From Lysobacteraceae bacterium PS02065 (GTDB lineage: Bacteria > Pseudomonadota > Gammaproteobacteria > Xanthomonadales > Rhodanobacteraceae): a stretch of DNA of 64,000 nt. The notes beneath the pieces are model-generated. The model was not told the origin of the DNA and did not search any database. It saw only the letters and a list, made by a program, of their open reading frames with translations. The position numbers and the translations under genes were made by a program. The stretch spans positions 1 to 64,000 of the forward strand of contig JASCPI010000001.1 in the NCBI GenBank assembly GCA_029959555.1, given 5' to 3'. Positions 1-11,361 of this stretch are shown one piece after another; the first letter of the stretch is position 1, and each line of letters opens with the position of its first letter.

Positions 1-2263
1 CGGCCGCGGCGGCGACGATGGCGGCGGCGCCGGGCAGCACCGCGAGCGCGGCGCCGGCCAGCGGCGTGTAGGTGTCGGCGCCGACCACGCGGCGCAGCGG
101 CGTCGCGCCGAAGCCGGCCTCGACGATCGCCGTGATCACGCCCTCGCCCACGCCGGCCGCCTCGCGGCCCTCGTCGACGACGAGGATGCGCTTCGCGCCG
201 GCCGCCTGTGCGGCGACGAACGCGTTGTTCAGCGGGACCAGCCAGCACAGGTCGACCACGCGCACCTTCCAGCCGTGCGCGGCCTCGATCGCGCGCGCGG
301 CGCGCAGGCTCATCGGCACGCCGTTGCCGTAGCTGAAGATGACGAGATCATCGGCCTCGGGCGCGTACACGCGGCCCTCGCCGAGCGGCATCGCCTCGTC
401 CTGCGGCGGGTACGGGAACAGCCACTGGCCGTCGCCGGCCTCGTGCAGGTCCTTGGTCATGTACAGCGCGATCGGCTCGAGGAACACGGTCACGCGGCCA
501 TCGACCCTGGCCAGCGCGGCGAGCGTGCGCAGCATGCGCGCGGCGTCGTCGCCGCGGCTCGGGCAACCGACCACGAGGCCCGGGATGTCGCGCAGCGCGG
601 TGATCGAGTTGTCGTTGTGGAAGTGCCCGCCGAAGCCCTTCTGGTAGCCGAGGCCGGCGATGCGCACGAGCATCGGGTTGCGGTACTGGTCGTTCGAGAA
701 GAACTGCAGCGACGCGGCCTCGCCGCGGATCTGGTCGCAGGCGTTGTGGAAATAGGCCAGGTACTGGATCTCGGGCACCGGCAGCATGCCCATGTTCGCA
801 TAGCCCTGGGCGAGGCCGAGGATCGTCGTCTCGTCGAGCAGCGTGTTGAACACGCGCGCGCCCTTGAACGCCTTGTGCAGGCCCTTGGTGACCGTGTAGA
901 CGCCGCCCTTCTGCGCGACGTCCTCGCCGAACAGCAACGTGTCCGGGTACTTGATGAACAGGTCGTGCAGCGCCTGGTTGATCTGGATCGCGAGATGGCG
1001 CGCCGGCAGCTTCTCGGGCAGCTTGTCCTCGCCGCCGAACACGGCGAGGCGGCGCGCGGGATCGGCCACGCGCACGGCCTCGGCGACGACCGCCGCGGGC
1101 GAGTACGGCGCGAGCGGCGCGATGACTTCCTCGAGCGTCTCGAGCTTGGGCCGGCGGTCGGCCTCGTCGGCGGCCTCGAAGCAGCGCGTGCGCATCGCCT
1201 CGTAAGCCTCGAGCAGGGCGTCCTTCGTGAACAGGCCCGACTCGAGCGCGATCGCGGCCGATCGCAGCAGCGGGTCGGTCGCCTCGACGGCGACGAGTTC
1301 CTCGATGCTGCGCCACTCGATCTCGAAGTCGGTACCGGCGTGGCCCATGATGCGCGTCGTGCGCAGGTGCAGGAACGTCGGCCGGCGCGTCGTGCGGCAA
1401 TGCTCGACCGCGCGCTCGACGTCGGCGTAACCCGAAGCGAGGTCGAGGCCGTCGGCGTAGAAGTAGTCGAGGTCGCGGCGCTCGGCGAAGTTGCGCGCGA
1501 TCCAGCCGCCCGGCGTCTTCACCGAGATGCCGATGCCGTTGTCCTCGCAGACGAACAGCACGGGCGCGGGCAGCTTCTGGTAGGCCGTCCACGCGGCCGC
1601 GTTGAACGCGGTCTGCGCGGTGGCGTGATTGGACGAGGCATCGCCGAACGAACAGATCGCGATCGAGTCCGACGGGATCGGCAGCTCGTGCCGGATGCGG
1701 CGGCCCTGCTCGATCGCGAGCGCGGTGCCGAGCGCCTTGGGCAGGTGCGAGGCGATCGTCGAGGTCTGCGGCAGTACCCACAGCGGCTTGCTGCCCCACA
1801 CCTTGTGGCGGCCACCCGAGGCGGGATCGTCCTTGCTCGCCGCGAACGACAGCGCCGAATCCATGACCGGATCCATGTCCGGCAGCTTGCGGAAACGCTC
1901 GGCCATGAACGCGCCCGAGCGGTAATGCAGGAAGGCCGGATCGGTATGGCGCGTCAGCTTCGCGACGAGCGCATTGCCCTCGTGGCCGCTCGAGCCGATC
2001 GTGTAGAACACCTTGTTGCGCACGCGCAGCACGCGCGCCATGAGGTCGAGGTGGCGCGAGACGAGCTGCGAATCGAACAGCTCGAGGAACGCCTGCGCGC
2101 TGCACGCGCTGCCCGGCAGCACGGGTGCGCCCGGCGCGGGCTTCGCACGCGGCGTGCCCTGCCAGTCGCGCACGAACTCGACGAAGTTCTGATCGCAGAT
2201 CTCGGCGCGGTTGAGGCCACGGTGACGGGCGGCGATCGGGGGCGGGTTCGGTACGGCGGCCAT
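1..2263 (-). CDS. 2-oxoisovalerate-type dehydrogenase E1, fused alpha and beta subunits (C-terminus cut by window edge)
   Basis: Thiamine-diphosphate-dependent decarboxylase component of a branched-chain 2-oxoacid dehydrogenase complex, with both E1 subunits in one chain. I read 754 codons open to the left edge from the ATG at 2263. The first half carries the alpha-type TPP/Mg motif around GDASSNHATAQTAF. The second half carries the beta-type stretch LFGEDVAQKGGVYTVTKGL and a transketolase C-terminal domain ending near GEGVITAIVEAGFG. The start is supported by a -10 box (TACAAT, 2299-2294) 31 nt upstream. Fusion of alpha and beta E1 is known in some proteobacteria. The protein is nearly complete, because the last visible part is already in the C-terminal domain. 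Substrate specificity (branched-chain versus other 2-oxoacids) is inferred from family resemblance only. Confidence 0.85.
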   Translation of the reverse strand, partial: MAAVPNPPPIAARHRGLNRAEICDQNFVEFVRDWQGTPRAKPAPGAPVLPGSACSAQAFLELFDSQLVSRHLDLMARVLRVRNKVFYTIGSSGHEGNALVAKLTRHTDPAFLHYRSGAFMAERFRKLPDMDPVMDSALSFAASKDDPASGGRHKVWGSKPLWVLPQTSTIASHLPKALGTALAIEQGRRIRHELPIPSDSIAICSFGDASSNHATAQTAFNAAAWTAYQKLPAPVLFVCEDNGIGISVKTPGGWIARNFAERRDLDYFYADGLDLASGYADVERAVEHCRTTRRPTFLHLRTTRIMGHAGTDFEIEWRSIEELVAVEATDPLLRSAAIALESGLFTKDALLEAYEAMRTRCFEAADEADRRPKLETLEEVIAPLAPYSPAAVVAEAVRVADPARRLAVFGGEDKLPEKLPARHLAIQINQALHDLFIKYPDTLLFGEDVAQKGGVYTVTKGLHKAFKGARVFNTLLDETTILGLAQGYANMGMLPVPEIQYLAYFHNACDQIRGEAASLQFFSNDQYRNPMLVRIAGLGYQKGFGGHFHNDNSITALRDIPGLVVGCPSRGDDAARMLRTLAALARVDGRVTVFLEPIALYMTKDLHEAGDGQWLFPYPPQDEAMPLGEGRVYAPEADDLVIFSYGNGVPMSLRAARAIEAAHGWKVRVVDLCWLVPLNNAFVAAQAAGAKRILVVDEGREAAGVGEGVITAIVEAGFGATPLRRVVGADTYTPLAGAALAVLPGAAAIVAAAA

Positions 2264-2286
2264 GGCGGTCGTTCGGGGTCGGGAAA

Positions 2287-2322
2287 GCCGGCGATTGTAG
2301 CGCCGGCGCGGCGGCGTGCCGA
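2287..2322 (-). promoter_or_regulatory. Promoter of the E1 gene, -10 box in a hairpin loop
   Basis: On the minus strand, -35 TCGGCA (2322-2317), a 17-nt spacer and -10 TACAAT (2299-2294) precede the E1 start by 31 nt. The -10 is part of GCTACAAT, the same GCTAnnnT form seen before many genes in this window. It lies inside the 9-nt loop of a perfect GCCGGC inverted repeat (2287-2292 and 2302-2307). Confidence 0.5.
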
Positions 2323-2418
2323 TCGCCCGGCTTCCGTGGCGGTCGTCATGGAAGCGGATCTCGCGCTCTGCTATTGATCCGCCGGCGTCGCGGCACCGCC
2401 GCGGTCGGAGGGGACGGG

Positions 2419-4245
2419 ATGGCCATGCGGATCGACCCCTGTCGCGCGGCGCGTGCGCTGGCCGCGATCGTCTTCATGCTCACGGGTGCCGTCGCCTCGG
2501 CACAGCCGCAGTCCGCTCGCCCCGACCCGCTGCTCGCCCACGGCTTCGAACGCGCCGATGCCGGACCGGCCACCGACGCAGCGGCCGCACGCTTCCTCGC
2601 CCAGGCCACGTTCGGCCCGACGCTCGAGGACATCGCCCACCTGCGCGCGGTCGGCTACGCGGCGTGGATCGACGAGCAGCTCGCCCTGCCCGCCTCGACC
2701 CAGGTGCCGTATCTGGACTGGGTCACCACGCTGCCGTCGCAGCCCGACGGCAACAACCACGTCACCGACGCCACGCGCCTGGAGATCTGGGCGATCAACG
2801 CCCTCGGCACGCCCGACCCGAGCCGCGGCAACGTGCGGCCGCGCGACGCGCTGCGCCAGCGCGTCGCGTTCGCGCTGAGCGAGATCTTCGTCGTCTCGAA
2901 CAAGAACGGCACGCTGGCCTACCAGCCGTGGGCGCTCGCGAGCTGGTACGACATGCTCGCCACGAACGCGTTCGGCAGCTACCGCACGCTGCTCGAGGAC
3001 GTGACGCTGCATCCGGCGATGGGCATCTACCTCAGCCACATCCAGAACCAGAAGGCCGACCCGACGCGCAACATCCGCCCGGACGAGAACTACGCGCGCG
3101 AGGTCATGCAGCTGTTCTCGGTCGGCCTCGTGCAGCTCGCCGCGGACGGCACGCCCGTACTCGCCGGCGGCCAACCCGTGCCGACCTACGACCAGGCCAC
3201 CGTGCGTGGTTTCGCGGCCGTGTTCACGGGCTGGAACTGGAACAACACCGGCTGCGGTCCCGGCAGCTATACCTGCTGCACCGTGCAGACCTACACGAAC
3301 TGCGGGCCTTACGACTACAACGTGCCGGCGTGGAAGCTGCCGATGCAGCCGATCGAACCCTTCCACGACACCACGAGCAGCAAGCAGCTGCTCGCTTATC
3401 CCGGCAGCACCCTGCCCGGCGGCGTGCTCGCTGCGGGCGGCAATGCGCGCGCCGAACTCGCGGCCGCGCTCGACAACCTCTCGCAGCATCCGAACGTCGG
3501 ACCGTTCATCGCGCGCCGGCTGATCCAGCGCCTCGTCACGAGCAACCCGAGCCCGGCCTACATCGGCCGCGTCGCCGCCGTGTTCGCGAACGACGGCCAG
3601 GGCACGCGCGGCAACCTCGGCGCGGTCGTGCGCGCCGTGCTGCTCGACGCCGAGGCGCGTTTCGGACAGTGGAACGACACCGCGCGCTTCGGCAAGCTGC
3701 GCGAACCGCTCGTGCGCACGACCCACCTGTGGCGCGCGATGAACGCGGCGAGCACGGGCGGCCGCATCGACACGATCAACCCGTATCCGCCGATCGAGGA
3801 CTGGTACGGCCAGGGCCCGCTGCGCTCGCCGTCGGTGTTCAACTTCTTCCGTCCCGATTTCCGCCGCCACGGCGAGATCGCCGCGGCAGGGCTGTACAGC
3901 CCCGAGTTCCAGATCCTCAGCGACACGATGGCGGTCGGCACGCCGAACCGCCTGTTCAGCCTCGCGTTCTGCTGGCACTCCGACGGCGAGAGCTGCTGGA
4001 CCAACGGCCGCGGCGCAACGCTCTACCTCGACACCGCGCGTGACGCGACGCTCGCCGCGAGCGATCCCGACGCGCTGCTCGCGCGCTACGACCTGCTGTT
4101 CCTGTCCGGGCAGATGTCGCCGTTCATGCGCGCGACGCTGCGCACGCGGCTGGTCGCGATCACCGGCGCGAACCGCGGGCGCCAGCGCGTGCAGCACGCG
4201 CTGTACCTGATCCTCAACAGCCCCGAATACGCGATCCAGAAGTAG
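2419..4245 (+). CDS. Exported DUF1800 family protein
   Basis: 608 aa with a Sec-type signal peptide (residues about 10-28, ending GAVASAQ). A DUF1800 domain then runs from FLAQATFGPT to the end (NSPEYAIQK). The function of DUF1800 is unknown; it is almost always encoded next to a DUF1501 gene, as here, 8 nt before the next start. I chose the ATG at 2419 because GGAGG lies 7 nt upstream (2407-2411); an in-frame ATG at 2374 would put charged residues before the signal. The mature N-terminus contains LLAHGFE (residues 38-44), resembling the C-terminal F-x-x-G-F-E tags of other secreted proteins in this window but placed just after the signal peptide. Probably one operon with the DUF1501 gene. 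Confidence 0.8.
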   Translation: MAMRIDPCRAARALAAIVFMLTGAVASAQPQSARPDPLLAHGFERADAGPATDAAAARFLAQATFGPTLEDIAHLRAVGYAAWIDEQLALPASTQVPYLDWVTTLPSQPDGNNHVTDATRLEIWAINALGTPDPSRGNVRPRDALRQRVAFALSEIFVVSNKNGTLAYQPWALASWYDMLATNAFGSYRTLLEDVTLHPAMGIYLSHIQNQKADPTRNIRPDENYAREVMQLFSVGLVQLAADGTPVLAGGQPVPTYDQATVRGFAAVFTGWNWNNTGCGPGSYTCCTVQTYTNCGPYDYNVPAWKLPMQPIEPFHDTTSSKQLLAYPGSTLPGGVLAAGGNARAELAAALDNLSQHPNVGPFIARRLIQRLVTSNPSPAYIGRVAAVFANDGQGTRGNLGAVVRAVLLDAEARFGQWNDTARFGKLREPLVRTTHLWRAMNAASTGGRIDTINPYPPIEDWYGQGPLRSPSVFNFFRPDFRRHGEIAAAGLYSPEFQILSDTMAVGTPNRLFSLAFCWHSDGESCWTNGRGATLYLDTARDATLAASDPDALLARYDLLFLSGQMSPFMRATLRTRLVAITGANRGRQRVQHALYLILNSPEYAIQK

Positions 4246-4253
4246 AGGCCGCC

Positions 4254-5693
4254 ATGCACGTGCATCGACGCCGGTTCCTTGTCCGCAGCCTCGCCGCGCT
4301 CGGCGGCGCAGGCCTGAGCGGCGCCTTCGGTTCGCTGCGCGCGTTCGCTGCGGCGACGTCGCAGCAGGCGTTCCCGCCCGGCGACTTCAAGGCGCTCGTG
4401 TGCATCTTCCTCAACGGCGGCAACGACAGCTTCAACACGATCGTGCCGTACAGCGCGCAGGCCTATGCCGACTACCGCAGCTCGCGCACGGTGCTCATGG
4501 CCAACGGCGGCCTCGCGTTCGACCAGGCCACGCTGCAGGCGAATGCGCTCGTACCGCGCGCGCCTGTCGCCGGCCTGCCGGGTGGGCCGCCGAGCGACGG
4601 CGCGAACTACGGCATGCATCCGGCGATGGCCGGCCTGCGCGGCCTGTTCAACGACGGCCGCGCGGCGATCGTCGGCAACGTCGGCACGCTGCTGCATCCG
4701 ACCAGCCAGGCCGCCTACCAGGCCGGCACGGTCGCGGTGCCGCCGCAGCTGTTCTCGCACTCGGACCAGACCACGACCTGGCAGACCTCGCGCCCCGACG
4801 ACGCCAACGCGAACGGCTGGGGCGGCCGCATCGCCGACCTGCTGCACGCGGCCAACAGCGGCGCGATCCCGATGTGCATCTCGCTGTCGAACAACAACCT
4901 GTTCCAGCGCGGCGACACCCAGGACAGCTACTCGATCGATCCGTCCGGCGTCGAGAAGCTGAGCTACCTCGGCGAAGGACCGGAATCGTGGGTGATCGGC
5001 CCCAACGCGGCCGGCATCGCCGCGTGGCAGGCACTCGTCGCCGAAGGTGCGCAGGCGCACCTGTTCGAGCGCGCGTTCGCCGACAGCTCGCGCAAGGCGG
5101 TCGACAACTACGAGGTCGTCGACGCCGCATTGAGCGGCGCGCCGACGCTCGCGACGAGCTTTCCCGACACGCCGCTCGGCCGCCAGCTGCGCATGGCCGC
5201 GCAGCTCGTGCAGGTGCGAGGTGCGCTTGGCATGGCGCGCCAGGTGTTCTTCGCCTCGGTCGGCAACTACGACACGCACAGCTACCAGATCGACGACCAG
5301 CAGGCCAACCTCGCCCAGCTGTCAGGGGCGATCACCGCGTTCCAGGCCGCGATGGACGAGCTCGGCACGGCCGATCGCGTCACCACGTTCACCGCCTCGG
5401 ATTTCGGCCGCACGCTCGGTGTCAACGGTGACGGCACCGACCATGGATGGGGCGGCCATCACCTCGTCGTCGGCGGCGCCGTGCGCGGCGCGCGCTTCTA
5501 CGGCGCGATGCCGTCGCTGCGCGCCAACGGCAATCCCGACGACACCGGCTACGGCCAGGTCATCCCGACCACCGCGGTCGACCAGTACGCGGCGACGCTG
5601 GCGCGCTGGTTCGGCGTCGATACGGCCGGAATCGCGACGATCCTGCCGAACCTCGGCCGCTTCGCGAGCGCCGACCTCGGCTTCATGAGCTGA
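4254..5693 (+). CDS. DUF1501 family protein with Tat signal
   Basis: 479 aa. The N-terminus has a twin-arginine signal (RRRFLVRSLAALGG) followed by a hydrophobic segment, so export of a folded and possibly cofactor-bearing protein is expected. The body is DUF1501, a sulfatase/alkaline-phosphatase-like fold; typical stretches are FLNGGNDSFNT, the HSDQTTTWQT region and the C-terminal DFGRTLGVNGDGTDHGWGG. The catalytic role of the family is not established. It follows the DUF1800 gene by 8 nt, so co-transcription is likely. It does not carry the F-x-x-G-F-E-type tail found on neighbouring secreted proteins. Confidence 0.85.
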   Translation: MHVHRRRFLVRSLAALGGAGLSGAFGSLRAFAAATSQQAFPPGDFKALVCIFLNGGNDSFNTIVPYSAQAYADYRSSRTVLMANGGLAFDQATLQANALVPRAPVAGLPGGPPSDGANYGMHPAMAGLRGLFNDGRAAIVGNVGTLLHPTSQAAYQAGTVAVPPQLFSHSDQTTTWQTSRPDDANANGWGGRIADLLHAANSGAIPMCISLSNNNLFQRGDTQDSYSIDPSGVEKLSYLGEGPESWVIGPNAAGIAAWQALVAEGAQAHLFERAFADSSRKAVDNYEVVDAALSGAPTLATSFPDTPLGRQLRMAAQLVQVRGALGMARQVFFASVGNYDTHSYQIDDQQANLAQLSGAITAFQAAMDELGTADRVTTFTASDFGRTLGVNGDGTDHGWGGHHLVVGGAVRGARFYGAMPSLRANGNPDDTGYGQVIPTTAVDQYAATLARWFGVDTAGIATILPNLGRFASADLGFMS

Positions 5694-5710
5694 CCGACAC
5701 GCGGTCGCGA

Positions 5711-5739
5711 TTGGCCCGGACGTCCCGGGCGGCTATCGT
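5711..5739 (+). promoter_or_regulatory. Promoter of the first TPR kinase gene
   Basis: TTGGCC (5711-5716), a 17-nt spacer and TATCGT (5734-5739) form a sigma70-like promoter 36 nt before the TTG start at 5776. The -10 is part of GCTATCGT, matching the recurrent GCTAnnnT pattern of this window. Confidence 0.6.
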
Positions 5740-5775
5740 AGGCACCGGCGCGCTCGCGCCGAAGGGGATTCTGCC

Positions 5776-8115
<2,340 letters not shown>

Positions 8116-8217
8116 CGGTGCGCGGCGCTCCGCCGCCGTGCACTGCACGTCCGCGCGTTCCGCGACACCGGGGGCTGGCCCGGCACCCAGGCATACCCGG
8201 CATCGCGTCCCGCGCGC

Positions 8218-8817
8218 TCAGGCCTGCATCGGCACGAAACCCGGCTGCGTGCGCACGCGGTCGAACCATGCCGTGATCGCCGGGTACCGGACCAGATCGA
8301 AGCCGCCTTCGGCGGCGACGTGCGTGTACGCGAACAGCGCGATGTCGGCGACCGAATAGGCCTCGCCCGCGAAGAACGCGTGCTGGGCGAGATGACCTTC
8401 CATGACGTCGAGCGCCTGCGTGCCGCGCTCGATCAGCCGCGGGAGGTCGGCGTGGCGCGCGTGGTCGGCCGGCAGCCAGCGGCGGATGAAGCGTGCGACG
8501 GCGACGTAGGGCTCATGGCTGTACTGCTCGAAGAACATCCACTGCAGCGCGAGCGCACGCTGCCATGCGTCGGCGGGCAGCAGCGGCGAGCCGTCGGCGA
8601 GGTAGCACAGGATCGCGTTCGATTCGGCGAGCACGCGCCCGTCGTCGCGTTCGAGCAGGGGCACCTTGCCGTTCGGATTGAGCGCGAGGAACGCCGGCGT
8701 GCGCGTGGCGCCCGCGGTGCTGTCGGTCTCGATCCACGCGTGTTCGCGGCCGAGGTGCGCGAGCACGAGCTGCACCTTGTAGCAGTTGCCCGAAGCGGCC
8801 ATGCCGTACACGCGCAT
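8218..8817 (-). CDS. Glutathione S-transferase family protein
   Basis: 199 aa. An N-terminal thioredoxin-like domain contains SGNCYKVQL and the cis-Pro/glutathione-binding stretch NPNGKVPLLERDDGRVLAES. An all-helical C-terminal domain follows (EAYSVADIALFAYTHVA). Probably a cytosolic glutathione-dependent detoxification enzyme; substrate not predictable. The ATG overlaps the stop of the upstream GNAT gene by one base (TGATG), suggesting translational coupling. The possible extension further upstream would run through that gene in the wrong frame. Confidence 0.85.
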   Translation of the reverse strand: MRVYGMAASGNCYKVQLVLAHLGREHAWIETDSTAGATRTPAFLALNPNGKVPLLERDDGRVLAESNAILCYLADGSPLLPADAWQRALALQWMFFEQYSHEPYVAVARFIRRWLPADHARHADLPRLIERGTQALDVMEGHLAQHAFFAGEAYSVADIALFAYTHVAAEGGFDLVRYPAITAWFDRVRTQPGFVPMQA

Positions 8818-9362
8818 CACGGGCTCCCCCTGCGCGCCTGCCAGTCGGCACGCGTCTGGCCCCAGACTTCCACCTCGAGGTCGTGCGGTGCCGGCAGGCG
8901 TCCCATGCGCAGCAGGCGCGAGCCGAGCTTGGCCGCGACCACCTTGGACTTGTCGTTCGCGGGAGAGATCGTATGCACGATCTCGTCCCAACCCAGCGTG
9001 TCGAACGCCCACGTCATCGCCGCCGCCGCGGCTTCGGGCGCGTAGCCGCGGCCCCATGCATCGCGCGCGATGCTCCAGCCGACTTCGGTGCCGGGCCAGC
9101 CTTCGGGCTGCCAAGGGCCGACCCGGCCGACCCAGCGCCCGCTCGCCTTCTCGATCACCGAGAAGAACGCGAAACCGTACAGCGACCATGCACCCGCGAC
9201 GGTCGCGAACGCACGCCATGCGACCGGACGCGCCTGCACGCCGCCGAGGTGCAGCGTCGCCTCCTCGTCGGCCGAGAATGCAGCCCAGGGTTCGAAATCC
9301 TCGGGAAGCGGCGGGCGCAGCACGAGCCGTTCGGTCTCGAGCCGGATCGACGGGAGCGACAT
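8817..9362 (-). CDS. GNAT family N-acetyltransferase (RimJ-like)
   Basis: 181 aa. It begins with the typical LETERLVLRPPLPEDFEPW and contains the acetyl-CoA-binding region RDAWGRGYAPEAAAAAMTWA. This is the RimJ/RimL-like group that acetylates protein N-termini or small-molecule amines; the substrate is not deducible. The start at 9362 gives the family-typical N-terminus MSLPSIRLETERL. It is the first gene of a two-gene unit with the glutathione transferase, overlapping it by one base. Confidence 0.85.
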   Translation of the reverse strand: MSLPSIRLETERLVLRPPLPEDFEPWAAFSADEEATLHLGGVQARPVAWRAFATVAGAWSLYGFAFFSVIEKASGRWVGRVGPWQPEGWPGTEVGWSIARDAWGRGYAPEAAAAAMTWAFDTLGWDEIVHTISPANDKSKVVAAKLGSRLLRMGRLPAPHDLEVEVWGQTRADWQARRGSP

Positions 9363-9547
9363 GGCGGGATCTCGCTGGGCAGGGACGGCGAGTCTAGCGC
9401 CGGGCGGGCCGCGCGGATGGCGCGGAGATCGCACATCACGGGGAGATCACCCGAGGTAGGTTTTCACCCTGCGCGCCATGCCGGAATGAAGGCATGATCG
9501 TCGACACAGGGAATCCGGAAAGTCCGACACACCTAACCGAGGCTAAG

Positions 9548-9892
9548 ATGCCCCCTCGCGACCGATCCATCGACATCGGCCCGCTCGTCGCCGAGCGCGC
9601 GCTTCTCTATTCCCGCAAGGGATCGGACGAAAAAAGAGCCGCCGTGTTCCAGGTCCATGCGCCTCGCCCCGATCCCGGCTCCGACAGCGAATCCGATGGA
9701 AGCCGCGGCTACGTCTGCATCGTATGTTTCAAAGGCATCGATCTGCCGTCTCTCGACGTGCATGGCATCGATACCCTGCACGCCCTGGCCCAAGCGTGTG
9801 ATCTCGACGTGCTCCTGCGCGGCGTGAAATCACGATTCACCTTCTACTGGCCCGGCGGCGAGCACTACTTCGACGAGGACGAGCCGGCCTGA
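9548..9892 (+). CDS. Hypothetical protein, acidic C-terminus
   Basis: About 114 aa, family not recognised. It has no signal peptide or membrane segment and is acidic at the end (HYFDEDEPA). The start is uncertain. An in-frame ATG lies at 9494, but codons between 9494 and 9548 lack the strong G/C third-position bias seen further on, so 9548 is preferred. A GCTAAGAT sequence (9542-9549) overlaps this start; if it is the -10 of a promoter, initiation could lie further downstream. The gene stands alone between minus-strand genes. Confidence 0.45.
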   Translation: MPPRDRSIDIGPLVAERALLYSRKGSDEKRAAVFQVHAPRPDPGSDSESDGSRGYVCIVCFKGIDLPSLDVHGIDTLHALAQACDLDVLLRGVKSRFTFYWPGGEHYFDEDEPA

Positions 9893-9921
9893 GCGAACGC
9901 GGGCGCAGCCACCCTGACACC

Positions 9922-10551
9922 TCACTCCACGCACACGGGCACCATGATCATCGTCATCGCGCCGCCGCCGAGGTTGGCGATGTGGCGGGGCTGCATCGTG
10001 GTCTTGCGGCAGGTGAGCTTGCGCGCCTGCGCGTCGCCGGCGGCGCTGTCGTCGGCGGCATCGCGCGACAGCGTGTAGTCGAAACGGAAACGCGTGCCGG
10101 GTGGCAGGGCTTCCTTGTTGCCGGCCAGCAGTTCGGTGTCGACCGTGAGCACGAAGCGCTCCGGCAGCACGCGACCGTCGAGCATCACCTTGCGCTCGCT
10201 GAAGACGCCTTCGCCGCGCAGGCGGCCTTCGCGGTCGATCGTGAGGGTGATGTCGTCGTCGCCGACCCAGCCATCGGCAGTGTCGCGGCCTTCGGCCATG
10301 AAGCTCATGTCGCCCTTGCCTTCCACGATGCCGCTCACGACGAGGCGCGAGCGGCCGTTGCCGAGCGGTTCGAAGTACGCGGTGCCTTCGCCGCGGTCGC
10401 GCTGCATGTCGCGCTTGGCACCGGCTTCGCGCACGCCGACCTGCAGGCGGCCGAGCCAGGGATCGGCGACGTTGTCGCGTGACGGAGGAGACTCGGCGCA
10501 GGCCGCGAGCGACGCCGCCGCGAACGTGATGCCCAGCCAGATGATCCGCAT
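9922..10551 (-). CDS. Predicted lipoprotein of unknown function
   Basis: 209 aa with a lipoprotein signal (IIWLGITFAAASLAAC, lipid-anchored Cys near residue 18). The rest looks like a beta-rich periplasmic domain with no family I recognise. It is the last gene of the gcdH/pilin-head group on the minus strand. The first nine coding bases (ATGCGGATC) are repeated at 11299-11307 as a scar of the upstream tandem duplication, which helps confirm this start. Confidence 0.6.
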   Translation of the reverse strand: MRIIWLGITFAAASLAACAESPPSRDNVADPWLGRLQVGVREAGAKRDMQRDRGEGTAYFEPLGNGRSRLVVSGIVEGKGDMSFMAEGRDTADGWVGDDDITLTIDREGRLRGEGVFSERKVMLDGRVLPERFVLTVDTELLAGNKEALPPGTRFRFDYTLSRDAADDSAAGDAQARKLTCRKTTMQPRHIANLGGGAMTMIMVPVCVE

Positions 10552-10611
10552 ACCCGCTCCTCGTCCGTGGGATGGACGACGATGCCCGCGCTCGCGTGAA
10601 CCGCGACTGCT

Positions 10612-11232
10612 TCAGCGCTTGTAGGTGCAGGCCGGAAGGATGCGCTCGATGTTGCGGTAGTCGCGCGTTTCGCAGTGCCACTGCATGCCCATCGCGTCGA
10701 TGTGGGACACGTCGGGCACGAGCTGGATGCGACCGCCTTCCTTGCCCGACTTGGCATTGAACACGAGCTCGATCGAACCATCCCGCACAGTCGCCGACAT
10801 GAGCGCCTTGCCCCGGTAGCGATCCGGGGCGGGAAGCCCGGCTGCCTCGTTGTCGGCCGGCAACTGGCCCCTGACCATGTACGACTCGAGGATCGCGACC
10901 TGTAGGGAGGACGCTACGTGGAAGTCGCTGAGCATCAGGGTCTGCAAGGTATCGCGCACGACGACGGGCGGCTTCATGTTTTCGATCGCCTCGCGCAGGA
11001 ACGCGCTTTCGGCGGTGGCATCGGCAACACGCTTGCGCGACGCCTCAATCTCGCGCTGCAACTCGGCATTTGCATTGTCGCGTACGGATACGGCGTCACG
11101 CAGTGCAGCGATCTCCTCACCCTGCATCGCGATCTGGTCATTCCGCTTACTCAACTGCTGGTACGCGAGGAGGCCCGCGAACACCACGACGACCGCGATC
11201 GCCGAGAACAGGATGCCGTTGCCGTTGCGCAT
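10612..11232 (-). CDS. Membrane-anchored coiled-coil protein with type IV pilin-like head (paralog 1)
   Basis: 206 aa. N-terminal membrane anchor (ILFSAIAVVVVFAGLLAY), then a heptad-rich coiled coil (about residues 25-75). A C-terminal domain follows that resembles the globular part of type IVa pilins: ESYMVRGQLPADNEAAGLP, a beta-rich segment, and a Trp-x-Cys plus a second Cys 16 residues on (WHC...PAC), like the pilin disulfide loop. The prepilin leader and GFTLIE-type N-terminus are absent, so it should not be processed or assembled as a classical pilin. Start at 11232 is chosen by match to the paralog (identical first 20 residues). Function unknown; the architecture suggests a periplasmic stalk with a pilin-type head. 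Confidence 0.65.
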   Translation of the reverse strand: MRNGNGILFSAIAVVVVFAGLLAYQQLSKRNDQIAMQGEEIAALRDAVSVRDNANAELQREIEASRKRVADATAESAFLREAIENMKPPVVVRDTLQTLMLSDFHVASSLQVAILESYMVRGQLPADNEAAGLPAPDRYRGKALMSATVRDGSIELVFNAKSGKEGGRIQLVPDVSHIDAMGMQWHCETRDYRNIERILPACTYKR

Positions 11233-11255
11233 GGTGCGAGCCTCGTCGTGGACGA

Positions 11256-11307
11256 TCAGAACGCGTTGATGCCGGTCAGTTCGCAGCCGACGACGAGCGA
11301 TCCGCAT
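11256..11307 (-). pseudogene. Relic of the gcdH 3' end joined to a relic lipoprotein start
   Basis: Bases 11256-11297 still read as the gcdH C-terminus (VVGCELTGINAF, stop), one substitution from the real VVGRELTGINAF. Directly next to it, 11299-11307 repeat the first codons of the lipoprotein gene (ATGCGGATC). It is the junction of the tandem duplication and not a functional gene. Confidence 0.8.
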
Positions 11308-11361
11308 CCGGCGTTCCTCGTCCGTGGAGTGGATGCACTGCCCGCGTGAACCGGCGCTGCG

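Noticed and set aside
275..2377. Long plus-strand and alternative minus-strand frames over the first 2.3 kb
   Set aside because: Shadows of the E1 gene, whose true frame (minus, from 2263) runs off the left edge and shows clear TPP-enzyme motifs.
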